Shown: piece after piece, positions 46,601 to 56,605 of the stretch | How positions within the stretch are numbered: position 1 is the stretch's first letter | Layout: the number at the start of each line of letters is the position of its first letter | Origin: Acidovorax sp. Root219 | Lineage (GTDB): Bacteria; Pseudomonadota; Gammaproteobacteria; Burkholderiales; Burkholderiaceae_C | Direction: 5' to 3' | DNA: 64,000 nucleotides | NCBI RefSeq assembly: GCF_001428665.1 | Contig: NZ_LMIJ01000011.1 | Span: forward strand, 539,793 to 603,792 | The notes under the pieces: generated by a model | What the model saw: the letters and a program-made list of their open reading frames with translations, nothing else | What the model was told of the DNA's origin: nothing | The model's database searches: none | Translations under genes and position numbers: made by a program

Positions 46601-48091
46601 ATGGCCACTGACCCTACACAGCGTTCCTACCGTGCGCCCTGCCCGGGCTGCGGCGCGCCGGTTGAATTCCGCAGCGCGCAGTCCACGCACGCCGTATGCG
46701 GCTACTGCCAGAGCACCGTGGTGCGCAGCGGTGACGTGCTGCAGCGCGTGGGCAAGATGGCCGAGCTGTTCGACGACCACAGCCCGCTGCAGCTCATGGC
46801 CAGCGGACGCATCGAGCTCGACGGCAAGGACACCCCCTTCACGCTCATCGGCCGGCTGCAGTACAAGACCGAGGCCGGCGTCTGGACCGAATGGGCTGCC
46901 TTCCTGCAGGACGGCACCCTGGCCAGCCTGGGCGAGGACAACGGCGCCTACGTCTTCACGCGGCCCATGGAGGCCGGGCGCGAGCTGCCCGAAGCCAGCC
47001 GCTTTCGCATCGGCGCCACCACCGCCATTGCCGGCAAGTCGTATTCCGTCGCCTTCAGCGGCAGCGCCTCGCTGATCTCGGCCCAGGGCGAACTGCCCAA
47101 GCTGCCGCCGCTGGGCCAGCCCTTCGACATGGTCGAGCTGCGCAGCGCCGATGGCGAGGTGCTCAGCATCGACTACGGCCACACGCCGCCGCACCTCGAG
47201 CGCGGCCGCGCCGTGCTGCTCGAAGACCTCAAGCTCACCGGCCTCAAGGAAGAATCGGCCAAGGACGAGAAGGGTCGCCAGTTCAACTGCCCGCACTGCG
47301 GTGCGCCGGTGCAGGTGCAGCTGTCGACCACCAAGAGCATCACCTGCGGATCGTGCGCCAGCATCATCTCGCTGGACAGCGGCGTGGGCGGCGAGCTGCA
47401 ATCGACCGAGCAGGACGAGCCCGTGCGCCCCATCATCCCGCTGGGCAGCAAGGGCCAGCTGCAGGGCGTGCACTGGCAGGTGGTGGGCTTCCAGCACCGC
47501 ATGGGTGTGGAGCCGGGCGACGACGAGCACTTCGGCTGGAGCGAGTACCTGCTGTACAACCAGAAGCGCGGCTTCGCCTTCCTGGTGGACGCCGAAGACG
47601 GCTGGAGCATGGTGCGCCCGACCACCGGCGCCCCGCAGATGGCCGCCAGCGGCCGCAGTGCCACCTACCTGGGCACCACCTACCAGCTCAAATACAGCTA
47701 CGAGGCCGAGACCACCTACGTGCTCGGCGAGTTCTACTGGCAGGTCACGCGCGGCCAGAAAACGTCGAACCGCGACTTCGCCAGCGCCAAGGGCCTGCTG
47801 TCGATGGAGCAGACACCCAACGAGGTGACCTGGTCCTCGGGCGACAAGCTGGCCAGCGACACCGTGGTCAAGGCCTTCAAGCTCGAAGACAAGAAGGATG
47901 TGCTGCAGCGCGACGACCCGGGGCCCTTCGTGGCCAAATCGGGCCTGGGTTGCGGCACCATCATCATCATCGCGATCGTCATCATCATCCTGCTGATCCT
48001 GCTGAGCAACTGTTCCGGATCGTCCGGCAGCGGCTACCGCAGCTCGGGCGGCTCGTTCGGCGGCTATTCCAGCGGCGGCGGACACAAGTAA
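46601..48091 (+). CDS. DUF4178 protein with two zinc ribbons and a C-terminal membrane anchor
   Basis: A 496-residue protein. Zinc ribbon 1 is CPGCGAP with VCGYC (residues ~14-37). Zinc ribbon 2 is CPHCGAP with TCGSC (~230-255). DUF4178-type repeats surround them (FTLIGRLQYKTEAGVWTEWA; GWSEYLLYNQKRGFAFLVD). A single membrane helix (IIIIAIVIIILLILLSNC) and a Gly/Ser tail end the protein. ATG 46601 is used; an in-frame TTG at 46568 is possible. Function is unknown. It is the second gene of the SPFH-DUF4178-DUF350 run. Confidence 0.88.
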   Translation: MATDPTQRSYRAPCPGCGAPVEFRSAQSTHAVCGYCQSTVVRSGDVLQRVGKMAELFDDHSPLQLMASGRIELDGKDTPFTLIGRLQYKTEAGVWTEWAAFLQDGTLASLGEDNGAYVFTRPMEAGRELPEASRFRIGATTAIAGKSYSVAFSGSASLISAQGELPKLPPLGQPFDMVELRSADGEVLSIDYGHTPPHLERGRAVLLEDLKLTGLKEESAKDEKGRQFNCPHCGAPVQVQLSTTKSITCGSCASIISLDSGVGGELQSTEQDEPVRPIIPLGSKGQLQGVHWQVVGFQHRMGVEPGDDEHFGWSEYLLYNQKRGFAFLVDAEDGWSMVRPTTGAPQMAASGRSATYLGTTYQLKYSYEAETTYVLGEFYWQVTRGQKTSNRDFASAKGLLSMEQTPNEVTWSSGDKLASDTVVKAFKLEDKKDVLQRDDPGPFVAKSGLGCGTIIIIAIVIIILLILLSNCSGSSGSGYRSSGGSFGGYSSGGGHK

Positions 48092-48115
48092 GCAATTTAT
48101 CAAGGAGCTTCCACC

Positions 48116-48337
48116 ATGATGGGAATCGAATGGCTCAAGCCCGCGGCGTTCCTCGGGTCCATCCTGTACGCGCTGATCGGCGTCGTCATCTTCTGGGTGT
48201 GTTTCATCGTCGTCGACAAGATCACGCCCTATGACCTGTGGGGCGAGATCGTCGAGAAGCAGAACGTGGCGCTGGGCGTCGTGGTGGCTGCCATGTGCCT
48301 GGGCATCAGCCTCATCGTCGCCGCCGCCATCCATTGA
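48116..48337 (+). CDS. DUF350 small membrane protein
   Basis: A 73-residue protein with two membrane helices (SILYALIGVVIFWVCFIVV and VALGVVVAAMCLGISLIVAA) flanking DKITPYDLWGEIVEKQN, typical of single-repeat DUF350 (YjfL-like). AAGGAGCTT precedes the ATG, and the gene is 24 nt after DUF4178, so they are co-transcribed. Biochemical function is unknown. Confidence 0.92.
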   Translation: MMGIEWLKPAAFLGSILYALIGVVIFWVCFIVVDKITPYDLWGEIVEKQNVALGVVVAAMCLGISLIVAAAIH

Positions 48338-48412
48338 GGCAGGGGGTGGCGGATTCCAACGGGCTTTCACGGGCCCTGCTCGCGTTTGTCCCTTGGTGTG
48401 TCAAGAATTGAA

Positions 48413-48427
48413 TAAGAATAATTATCG
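48413..48427. promoter_or_regulatory. probable Fur box of the TonB receptor pseudogene
   Basis: An AT-rich island (TAAGAATAATTATCG) matches the 7-1-7 Fur consensus at about 11 of 14 positions and lies 76 nt upstream of the receptor start. Its presence agrees with a siderophore-receptor origin of the decayed gene. Confidence 0.5.
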
Positions 48428-48502
48428 TTTGTATTAAAATGTGTACTTCGTGTGAGCGGTAGCGGCCGGAGGGGGCTGCACGTTCGAATATCTGGAGTAC
48501 CC

Positions 48503-50917
48503 ATGGCACACAAGCACCCTGCGGGCAGCAACAAGGCTGCCCGTTTTCATTGGACCGCCACCGCAGCAGCCAGCCTGCTGGCCGTACTGGGCACGGCGCA
48601 GCAGGCCTGGCCCAGGCCGATGCCGCACTGCCTGCCGTGCAGGTCACAGGCTCGCAATACGACGCCGACGATGTGCGCCCCGAGGGCGTGACCACGGCCA
48701 CCAAGACCTACATGGCGCCGCGCGACATCCCGCAGACCATCGACACGCTGGAGGTCAACAAGTAAAGAGCCTGTTCAATGTCTTTTTGAAGCCGCGCAAG
48801 CCCCTTTTCGGGATGGGATGCAAGGCGCGGGGTGCAGCCAATAGCGCGGCTATTGGCAAGCGCCGCAACGCCGCAGACCGCCCGAAAAGGCACTTGCCCT
48901 CCGGGTTGGAGTGAAATCGGGCGATTGGACGCCCCGGCTGCTTGCATGGGCACGAGCCCATGCGGCGCATCCGAAGCATCCACTCATCCCGATTGCACTC
49001 CAACGCGGCTGCAAAAAGGCATTGAACAGGCTCTATGAGCTATGGCATCAACGACCTTGCGGTGATGCTCGACGGCGTGCCCGGCGTGAACACCAAGTAC
49101 GACATGCGCGGCGAGGGCGTGATGATCCGCGGCTTCAACGCCGACTCGGGCGACATCTACCGCGACGGCGTGCGCGAATCCGGCCAGGTGCGCCGCAGCA
49201 CCGCCAACGTGGAGCGCATCGAGATCTTGAAGGCCCGGCCTCGGTGCTCTACGGCCGCAGCAGCGGCGGCGGCATCGTCAACCTGGTGAGCAAGCAGGCC
49301 CGCTTCGATGCCAAGAGCAGCGTCACCTTGCGCGGCGGCTCGTGGGAGAACTACGGCGGCACGCTCGATATCAACAAGGTCATCAACAACCACGTGGCCG
49401 TGCGCCTGACGGCCGACCGCGAGCAGGCCGACAGCTTCCGCAGCGGTATCCGCAACCGGAACGAGATGGTCTCGCCCAGCATTCTGGTCGATACCCGCAC
49501 CGGCCTGCGCTGGAGTGGCCAGTACACCTACGACAACATCTGGCGCGTGCCCGACCGGGGGCCGGTCTACGACCAGCTGCCGCCCGGTGTCTCCATCCGC
49601 AAGGGCTTCGCCCACCCGGATGACCAGGTGGAAGACCGCCTGCGCGTGCTGCGCTCGGACCTGTCGTACGACTTCAACAGCGCCTGGAGCGTGCGCTGGG
49701 TGGCCAGCAAGCGCGAGGCCAGCCAGGACTTCGACCACTACTTCGCCGGCACCTACTGCAACACGGCGGGCCAGACCACCGCAGGCGCCGCCTGCGCGTG
49801 GCGCGGCCAGGTGCGGCCGAACTACGCCTGACAGCAGACGGCCAACGAGACCCTGTCCAACACCGTCGACCTGACGGGCAAGTTCAGCACCGGCGGCATC
49901 CAGCACGAGGTGCTGGTCGGTGCCGAGGCCAGCGAGGAAAAGCGCCACCCGCGCATCGGCCAGCCGGCGTCCACCTTCAGCTACGACCCGCTGCAGCCCA
50001 TCGCCTGGGGCGCCAAGCCGGCGCAGGGCAACCCGACCCAGCACAACCTGCACAAGGCCGAGGGCCAGGCCCTGTACGTGCAGGACCTGGTCAGCCTCAC
50101 GCCCGAATGGACGCTGCTGGCCGGCCTGCGCTATGACCGCTTCACCTTCAACAGCACCAACCTGCTGACCAACGTGGGCCGTGGCTACGACGGTGATTCG
50201 GTGAGCCCGCGCCTGGGCGCGGTCTGGCAGCCGGTGCGCGAGCACAGCCTGTACGCCTCGTGGAACAAGAGCTACTCGCCCTACGGCGGGCGCGGCATGA
50301 TCAGCGTGGACGTTGCGCCCACCGCCGTCTACGACGACGAGCCCCAGCACTCGCGCCAGGTCGAGGTGGGCGTCAAGAGCGACTGGCTGAACGGCGCGCT
50401 CTCGACCCAGCTGTCGGTGTACCAGCTCGAGCACGCCAACATCCGCTACCGCCCCGACGCGGTCAACGATCCCTTCACCTGGGCCGTGCGCGGCAAGGAG
50501 CGCTCGCGCGGCATCGAGTTCAGCGCGGCAGGCCGTGTGGCCTCGTCGTGGTACGTGCGCGGCGGCGTGGGCGTGACCAGCGCCAAGGTCACCGAGGACA
50601 AGCTGCAGCCCGCACTGGTGGGCAAGTACCTGGTGGACACCGCCTTGCGCAACGGCAACTTCTTCGTGCGCTACGCGCCGCAAGGCCCCTGGTACGGGGA
50701 AATCGGCGCCACGCACACCAGCGCCCGCTGGCTCAACGCCGCCAACACCTCGCGCGTGCCCGGCTATACCCGCTGGGATGCGCTGGTGGGCTGGCGCCAG
50801 GGCGTATGGACGGCGACGGCCGCCATCTCCAACCTGCTGGACAAGGAATACTGGCGCAGCGATGCCATGCCGGGCGCCCCGCGCAGCCTGCTGGTCAGCG
50901 TGAACTACCAGTTCTGA
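48503..50917 (+). pseudogene. TonB-dependent siderophore receptor, inactivated by an insertion, two frameshifts and a stop
   Basis: The pieces together encode a FhuE/FpvA-type receptor: signal peptide, plug (PRDIPQTIDTLEVNK; NDLAVMLDGVPGVNTKYDMR; MIRGFNADSGDIYRDGVRES), barrel, and the terminal NYQF. Four lesions are visible. (1) A one-base loss near 48610 in the signal peptide. (2) A 269-bp element at 48766-49034, just after an in-frame TAA. (3) A one-base loss near 49231, where EILKGPASVLYGR is expected. (4) A TGA at 49829-49831 inside the barrel. Both base losses turn an expected GGGCCC into GGCCC. Substrate is unknown; a Fur box lies upstream. Confidence 0.93.
48766..49034. mobile_element. 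269-bp MITE-like palindromic element inserted in the receptor gene
   Basis: Terminal inverted repeats of 31 bp (48766-48796 and 49004-49034) match at 29 positions and begin AGAGCCTGTTCAATG. Between them are two hairpin domains. One is closed by CCTTTTCGGG/CCCGAAAAGG (48803-48812, 48881-48890) with an inner GCCAATAGC/GCTATTGGC hairpin. The other is closed by 48906-48921/48988-49003 (15 of 16) with inner GCATGGGC-ACGA-GCCCATGC. No ORF of a transposase is present. A target-site duplication is not clear. It resembles the element at 15611-15772. Confidence 0.85.
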
Positions 50918-50959
50918 CGCCGGCCTTGGGGCGGGGGACTTCCGGAAGGTGCCCTCGGC

Positions 50960-52585
50960 TTGCACCTTTCCCATTCGCAGCACAATAGCGGCTTGTCCTC
51001 GAACCCTACCTCCCTCCCCTCCGCCTCCGCCCCATCGGGCGCACGCCCCATCGACGTTGCGCTGCTGGCCAGCGTGTTCGTCGTGGCCGCCTGCGGCCTG
51101 CTCTACGAGCTGGCGGCCGGTGCCCTCGCGTCCTATGTGCTGGGCGACTCGGTGCTGCAGTTCTCCACCATCATCGGCACCTACCTGTTCGCCATGGGCG
51201 TGGGTTCGTGGCTGTCGCGCTATTTCGAGCGGCAGTTGCCGGCGCACTTCTTGCGCATCGAGTTGCTGGTGGCGCTGATCGGCGGCGCGCTGCCGGCCAC
51301 GCTGTTTTTGGCCAACGCCTACGCACCGGGGGCCTTTCGGCTGCTGCTGTACGGCATGGTGTTCATGGTGGGCACGCTGGTGGGGCTGGAGATTCCGCTG
51401 GTCATGCGCATCTTGAGGCGCAACGTGGCGCTCAAGGACCTGGTCTCGCAGGTGCTGACCTTCGACTACCTGGGCGCGCTGGCCGTGTCCATGGCTTTTC
51501 CGCTGCTGCTGGTGCCGCACCTGGGGCTCATCCGCACGGGGCTGCTGTTCGGACTCATGAACGCTGCCGTGGCGCTGTGGGCGGTGTGGTTGTTCCGGGA
51601 TGAACTGCGCCGCCTGCGCGCGCATGCCTTCGCCTGCGTCGCCGTGATGGGGCTGCTGTTCGCGGGCCTGCTCGGCGCGGACCACATCACCAGCTTTGCC
51701 GAGGACAAGTTCTACCAGGACCGCATCGTCTTCAGCACCGCGTCGTCCTACCAGCGCATCGTCGTCACCAACGGCAAGCTGGGCCACCGCCTGTACCTCA
51801 ACGGCAACCTGCAGTTCGCCGAGCGCGACGAGTACCGCTACCACGAGGCCCTGGTGCACCCGGCCATGGCCGCGCACGGCGCGCCCCGGCGCGTGGCCGT
51901 GCTCGGCGGTGGCGACGGCATGGCCGTGCGCGAGATCCTCAAGTACCCCTCGGTCGAGTCCGTCACCTTGGTGGAACTGGACCCGGCCATGACGCGCCTG
52001 TTCACCGACAACCCCACGCTTGCCCGGCTCAATGGCGAGGCGCTGCGCTCGCCCAAGGTGCACGTGGTCAACACCGATGCCTTCCAGTGGCTGCAGCACG
52101 GCAAGGATGCCAATGCGGATGGCGGCGATGCCGTGGATGACCTGTTCGACGTGATCGTGGTGGATTTCCCCGACCCGACCAATTTTTCCATCGGCAAGCT
52201 CTACACCAACAGCTTCTATGCGCTGCTGGACAAACGCCTGGCAGCCAGCGGCTATGCCGTGGTGCAGACCACCTCGCCGCTGGTGGCACGCCAGAGTTTC
52301 TGGACCGTGGTACAGACGATTGAGTCGGTGGGCCTGCAGACGGCGCCCTACCATGCCCATGTGCCCAGCTTCGGCGAGTGGGGCTTCGTGGTGGCCAGCC
52401 GCCGGCCCTGGCGCATGCCCGAGGCACTGCCGCCCGACCTGCGCTTCCTGAGCGCGGGCACGCTTCCCCTGCTGTTCGACTTTCCGCTCGACATGGCGCG
52501 GCTGCCGGCCGAGGTGAACCGCCTGTCCAACCAGGCGCTGGTGCACACCTACGAGCGGGAATGGGGCAAGGTGGTTGCGCACTGA
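50960..52585 (+). CDS. membrane-anchored spermidine synthase-like aminopropyltransferase
   Basis: A 541-residue protein with about seven N-terminal membrane helices (residues ~30-245) fused to a spermidine-synthase domain. The SAM-binding motif is VAVLGGGDGMAVREILKYPS with TLVELDPAMTRL. The catalytic-loop region is DVIVVDFPDPTNFSIGKLYT. YHEALVHPAM is another family motif. The start is TTG at 50960, preceded by GGAAGGTG; no in-frame ATG precedes the first helix. No speD is adjacent, so the aminopropyl donor source is elsewhere or the acceptor is unusual. It lies downstream of DUF350, beyond the receptor pseudogene. Confidence 0.88.
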   Translation: MHLSHSQHNSGLSSNPTSLPSASAPSGARPIDVALLASVFVVAACGLLYELAAGALASYVLGDSVLQFSTIIGTYLFAMGVGSWLSRYFERQLPAHFLRIELLVALIGGALPATLFLANAYAPGAFRLLLYGMVFMVGTLVGLEIPLVMRILRRNVALKDLVSQVLTFDYLGALAVSMAFPLLLVPHLGLIRTGLLFGLMNAAVALWAVWLFRDELRRLRAHAFACVAVMGLLFAGLLGADHITSFAEDKFYQDRIVFSTASSYQRIVVTNGKLGHRLYLNGNLQFAERDEYRYHEALVHPAMAAHGAPRRVAVLGGGDGMAVREILKYPSVESVTLVELDPAMTRLFTDNPTLARLNGEALRSPKVHVVNTDAFQWLQHGKDANADGGDAVDDLFDVIVVDFPDPTNFSIGKLYTNSFYALLDKRLAASGYAVVQTTSPLVARQSFWTVVQTIESVGLQTAPYHAHVPSFGEWGFVVASRRPWRMPEALPPDLRFLSAGTLPLLFDFPLDMARLPAEVNRLSNQALVHTYEREWGKVVAH

Positions 52586-52612
52586 ATTCGGAACAACCCC
52601 CTGAGGGGGACG

Positions 52613-52639
52613 CCCCCAGCGCGGCGGGGCGGCCCTTGC
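52613..52639 (+). repeat. 27-bp dispersed gene-end repeat, copy A
   Basis: This block is identical to the reverse complement of 35905-35931. It lies 28 nt after the stop codon of the aminopropyltransferase gene, preceded by a CCCCCTGAGGGGG palindrome. The layout matches the other copies relative to their genes. Confidence 0.75.
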
Positions 52640-52819
52640 GCGGGGGCGCTGGCCTGGGCCGCGCCAGGTGTGGGGACCTGGGGTTAGGGGCCTGCGCTGT
52701 TGCATCCATGCCGCGCGGATGTAACAAATCGGGGAGTTGAGGGGGTTACCGGGCACGTGGGTAAATCGCTCACGGGCTTCCCGGCAAAATGGAAACCAAC
52801 GCTTACATTCGTCCGCCCG

Positions 52820-55800
52820 ATGCTCGAGAGATTCTTCGTTGTCGGCGCAGAGCGGGATCTACAGAACCTTTGGGGGCACGACCCCTGGCTGGTGGCCCTG
52901 TCGGTCGCGCTCGCGATCGCCTCTTCCCTCATGGCGCTGCACCTGGCAGCGCTGGCCTTGCGCGCACCCGACCGCTTGCGCCGCAACCTCACGGTGGCTT
53001 CCGGGGCGGTGGCGCTGGGCGGGGGCGTCTGGTCCATGCATTTCGTGGGCATGCTGGCGTTTGACCTGTGCGCCAGTGGCCATTTCGAGCCCTGGGTGAC
53101 GGCGCTGTCGTTTCTTCCCAGCCTGGTGGCCTCGTGGATCGCGTTGCACGTGCTCACCCTGGAGCAGCCCACCCGCCGCTCCATCACCTGGGGTGGTACC
53201 TTGGTGGGCGTGGGAATCGGCGTCATGCACTACGCCGGCATGTCGGCATCCGATGCGGCGCCGCTGATCCGCTACGACGTGGTGGGCTTCCTGGCCTCCC
53301 TCGTGTTCGCGGTGGGCATGGCCATCCTGGCGCTGTGGCTGCGTTTTGGCATGCAGCGCGCCTGGACGCGCCGCCCCTGGCTGAGCACGCTGCTCGGCGG
53401 CCTGGTCCTGGGCCTGGCGATCGCCGGCATGCACTACATCAGCATCGCGGCCGTGCGCGTGTCCGGCAGACCCGATCTCCTGGGGCCAGTACCCGAGCAA
53501 GCCAGGTACATGGCCCTGGCCATCGCCCTGATGGCGGTGCTGGTGGGCCTGGTGGTCACCACCGTCAACATCGGCCTGCGGGTCCGCTGGCTGCTGCGCA
53601 GATCCGAACAGAGCGAATCGCGCCTGCGTTCCGTGGTGGAGACGGCCATGGACGCCATCATCATGGCCGATTCGGACGGCACCATCCGGTCCTTCAACGG
53701 CTCGGCACAGCGGATGCTCGGCTGGACCGCCGAGGAAGCCGTGGGCCAGCCGGTGCGCATGCTGGTGGACCCCGCCTATGCCAACACGCCGCACAGCTAC
53801 CTGCCGCGCGACCTGTCCCGGGGCGAAGCGCGCCAGGTGGGCAAGGACAAGGAAATCCACGTGGTGCGCAAGGACGGCGCCCTGGTGCCCGTGCGCCTGG
53901 TGGTCGGCCGCGTGGACCTGCCGGGGCCGCCGGTGCTCGTGGGGTTTCTGACCGATCTGACCGAGCGCCGGGCCATCGAGCAGGAGCGCCGGCGCGGCGA
54001 GGAGCAACTGCGTTCGCTGGTGCGCAACATCCCGGGCGTGGCGTTTCGCTGCCGGTACGACGCCGACTGGTCCATGCTGTTCATCAGCGATGCGGTCGAG
54101 GCCCTCACCGGTTGGCCGGCCGAGGATTTCCTGCACAGCCGCATCTCCTTTGGCCGCATCATCCACGAGGACGATGCCGAACGCATCGGCGAGCAGGTGG
54201 CGCGCGCCCTGGACGCCGGCGAATCCTATGTGCTGGAGTACCGGCTGCACACGCGGCATGGCGGCATCCGCTGGGTGTCCGAAACGGGCCGAGGCGTCGC
54301 AGGGCCGCAGGGGGAAGTCCGGTGGATCGATGGCGTGATCACCGACATGACGGCGTCCAAGGCACAGAACGCCGAGTTCGTGGGCACGGTCACGGCCATC
54401 GGCCGGTCGCAGGCGGTGATCGAGTTCGACCTCAAGGGCAAGGTACTCACCGCCAACCGGAATTTCCTGGACCTCATGGGCTATACGCTCGCCGAAATCG
54501 AGGGGCAGCACCACCGCATCTTCTGCACGCCGGAGTACGCCGAGAGCCAGGCCTACCAGGCCTTCTGGGCGCGCCTGGGCCAGGGCGAGTTCGATGCCGG
54601 AGAATACCTGCGCCTGGGCCGAGACGGGCGCGAGGTCTGGATCCAGGCCACCTACAACCCTATCTTCGACGCCCAAGGGCGGGCCTTCAAGATCGTCAAA
54701 TTCGCCACCGACCTCACCGCGCGCCGGCGCATGGAGACCGACCTGCGCGCGGCCAAGGAGCAAGCCGAGCACGCGGCAGCGGCGCGCAGCACCTTCCTGG
54801 CGAACATGAGCCATGAGATCCGCACGCCCATGAACGCCATCATCGGTTTCACCGAGGCGCTGCTCGATACCCCGCTCGAAAGCACCCAGCGCCGCCACCT
54901 GGGCACGGTGCACCATGCGGCGCGCTCCATGCTGCGCCTGCTCAACGACATTCTGGACACCGCCAAGCTCGAAAAGGGCGCGGTCGAGCTGGAAGTGGCC
55001 GACTTCAGCCTGCGCGAGCTGTGCGAGCAGATCCTCGCCTCGCTGCGCATCACCGCAGCCAAGAAGGGGCTGGAGCTGGTGCTCGACTACCCTGGCGCGG
55101 TGCCCACGCACTGGCAGGGCGATGCCTTTCGCATCCAGCAGGTGCTGCTCAACCTGCTGGGCAATGCGATCAAGTTCACCCACGCAGGACGTGTCACCCT
55201 GCGCGTGTCGGGCGTGAATGCGCAACTGGTGCTGGAAGTGACCGACACCGGCATCGGTATCGACGCGGCGGGTGTGGAACGCATTTTCGACCCCTTTGCG
55301 CAGGCCGATGCCTCCACCACGCGCCGCTACGGCGGCACGGGCCTGGGCACCACCATCGCCCGCCAGCTGGCGGAGCTCATGGGCGGTGCCATCGCGGTGG
55401 CAAGCCGCGTGGGCCACGGCAGCACCTTCACCGTGCGCCTGCCGCTGCGCACAGGCGAGGCCCCGGTGGATGGCAGTGTATCGGCCCGGGACTGGCTGCG
55501 CGCGCCCTTGCCCAGCCTGCGTGTGCTGGCCGTGGACGACGTGCCCGCCAACCTGGAGCTGCTGCAGATCACGCTGCAGCGCGGCGGTCACAAGATCACC
55601 ACGGCAGGCAGTGGCGCGCAGGCGCTGGAAGCCTTTGCGGCAGAACGCTTCGACGTGATCCTCATGGATCTGCAGATGCCCGACATGGACGGGCTGGAGG
55701 TCACCCGCCACCTGCGCAGCTTCGAGCAGGCCCGGCAGCGCAAGGCCACGCCCATCGTGGCACTGTCAGCCAGCGTCCTGGAGCAGGACCGCCGCAATGC

Positions 55801-56605
55801 CCGCGCCGCCGGCATGGATGGCTTTGCGAGCAAGCCGGTCGAGCCGGTGCGGCTCATGGCCGAGATCGCGCGCGTGATCGGCGTGCGTGAAGATGGCGCT
55901 GACCCGGTGTTTGCCGTCACCAGTGCCTTTGGCAGCCTGGAGGCCCCCGACGGGCTGCAGGGGATGCGCGCACTGAGGCCACCGCAGGCGCCGTTGCCGG
56001 CCGCCATCGAGTGGGACCGTGGTGTGCGGCTGTGGACCCAGGCGCGCTACCTGCGAGAGGCCATCGAACGCTTCATGCAGGAGAGCGGCGTGGCGCTGGC
56101 GGGCCTGCTGTCTGCGCACCAGGCGGACGATTGGGAAAGCCTGGAATCACGTGCCCACCGCGTGCGTGGCGCCGCTGCCAATCTGGCGCTGCCCGTGGTG
56201 CAGCAGCTCGCCGGGCAGATCGAGCATGCGGCCCGCGCGCGCGATGCCGCTCCAGTGCAGGCAGCGCTGCTGGCCCTGGCCACCGCGCTCGACGCGGTGC
56301 GCGTCGCCCTGCTCAATCCGCAGGCGCCTGACGCCCAGTTGCAGGGCACGGCCTCCTCACCGGTGCCGCTGCCGCCCGCCGAGCGCAGCCGTGTTCTCGC
56401 CGCCATCGATGCCCTGGTCGCAGCCCTGGCGCAAGGGGAGCTGGCCGATGCTCCGCTGGCGGTGCTGGAGGGCGAGCTGTCAGCCGTCAGTCTCAACAGC
56501 CTGCAGGAAGCGCTGGATCGCTTCGATTTTGACGAGGCGCGGGCCTGCCTGCTGGCCTTGCGTGCGCATCTGCAGGCGCCCACGCCCCCCCAGGAGATGG
56601 CATGA
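52820..56605 (+). CDS. hybrid histidine kinase with MHYT membrane sensor, PAS domains, receiver and Hpt
   Basis: A 1261-residue hybrid kinase. The MHYT sensor (residues ~15-255, seven helices) has its three motifs MHFVGM (73), MHYAGM (136) and MHYISI (204), proposed in the family to bind copper and sense O2, CO or NO. Three PAS-type domains span ~270-640. HisKA has its phosphoacceptor His at 665 in [12 protein letters not shown]. HATPase has [18 protein letters not shown]. The receiver Asp is at 950 in [13 protein letters not shown], and the Hpt His is at 1113 in [12 protein letters not shown]. It overlaps the next gene by 4 nt. Confidence 0.94.
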   Translation: MLERFFVVGAERDLQNLWGHDPWLVALSVALAIASSLMALHLAALALRAPDRLRRNLTVASGAVALGGGVWSMHFVGMLAFDLCASGHFEPWVTALSFLPSLVASWIALHVLTLEQPTRRSITWGGTLVGVGIGVMHYAGMSASDAAPLIRYDVVGFLASLVFAVGMAILALWLRFGMQRAWTRRPWLSTLLGGLVLGLAIAGMHYISIAAVRVSGRPDLLGPVPEQARYMALAIALMAVLVGLVVTTVNIGLRVRWLLRRSEQSESRLRSVVETAMDAIIMADSDGTIRSFNGSAQRMLGWTAEEAVGQPVRMLVDPAYANTPHSYLPRDLSRGEARQVGKDKEIHVVRKDGALVPVRLVVGRVDLPGPPVLVGFLTDLTERRAIEQERRRGEEQLRSLVRNIPGVAFRCRYDADWSMLFISDAVEALTGWPAEDFLHSRISFGRIIHEDDAERIGEQVARALDAGESYVLEYRLHTRHGGIRWVSETGRGVAGPQGEVRWIDGVITDMTASKAQNAEFVGTVTAIGRSQAVIEFDLKGKVLTANRNFLDLMGYTLAEIEGQHHRIFCTPEYAESQAYQAFWARLGQGEFDAGEYLRLGRDGREVWIQATYNPIFDAQGRAFKIVKFATDLTARRRMETDLRAAKEQAEHAAAARSTFLANMSHEIRTPMNAIIGFTEALLDTPLESTQRRHLGTVHHAARSMLRLLNDILDTAKLEKGAVELEVADFSLRELCEQILASLRITAAKKGLELVLDYPGAVPTHWQGDAFRIQQVLLNLLGNAIKFTHAGRVTLRVSGVNAQLVLEVTDTGIGIDAAGVERIFDPFAQADASTTRRYGGTGLGTTIARQLAELMGGAIAVASRVGHGSTFTVRLPLRTGEAPVDGSVSARDWLRAPLPSLRVLAVDDVPANLELLQITLQRGGHKITTAGSGAQALEAFAAERFDVILMDLQMPDMDGLEVTRHLRSFEQARQRKATPIVALSASVLEQDRRNARAAGMDGFASKPVEPVRLMAEIARVIGVREDGADPVFAVTSAFGSLEAPDGLQGMRALRPPQAPLPAAIEWDRGVRLWTQARYLREAIERFMQESGVALAGLLSAHQADDWESLESRAHRVRGAAANLALPVVQQLAGQIEHAARARDAAPVQAALLALATALDAVRVALLNPQAPDAQLQGTASSPVPLPPAERSRVLAAIDALVAALAQGELADAPLAVLEGELSAVSLNSLQEALDRFDFDEARACLLALRAHLQAPTPPQEMA

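Noticed and set aside
48911-49831. An intact 306-residue protein beginning inside the palindromic element
   Set aside because: Its first ~110 residues come from the element and from an out-of-frame part of the receptor. Only the later part is receptor barrel, so it is an artefact of the second frameshift.
49157-52756. Very long open frames opposite known genes (here ~1200 codons; also 41537-44434, 52859-55711, 3688-6078)
   Set aside because: They are antisense shadows produced by high GC3 codon use. They have low-complexity His/Gly/Ala/Gln-rich translations, no Shine-Dalgarno and no recognisable domain, while the opposite strand carries clear conserved proteins.
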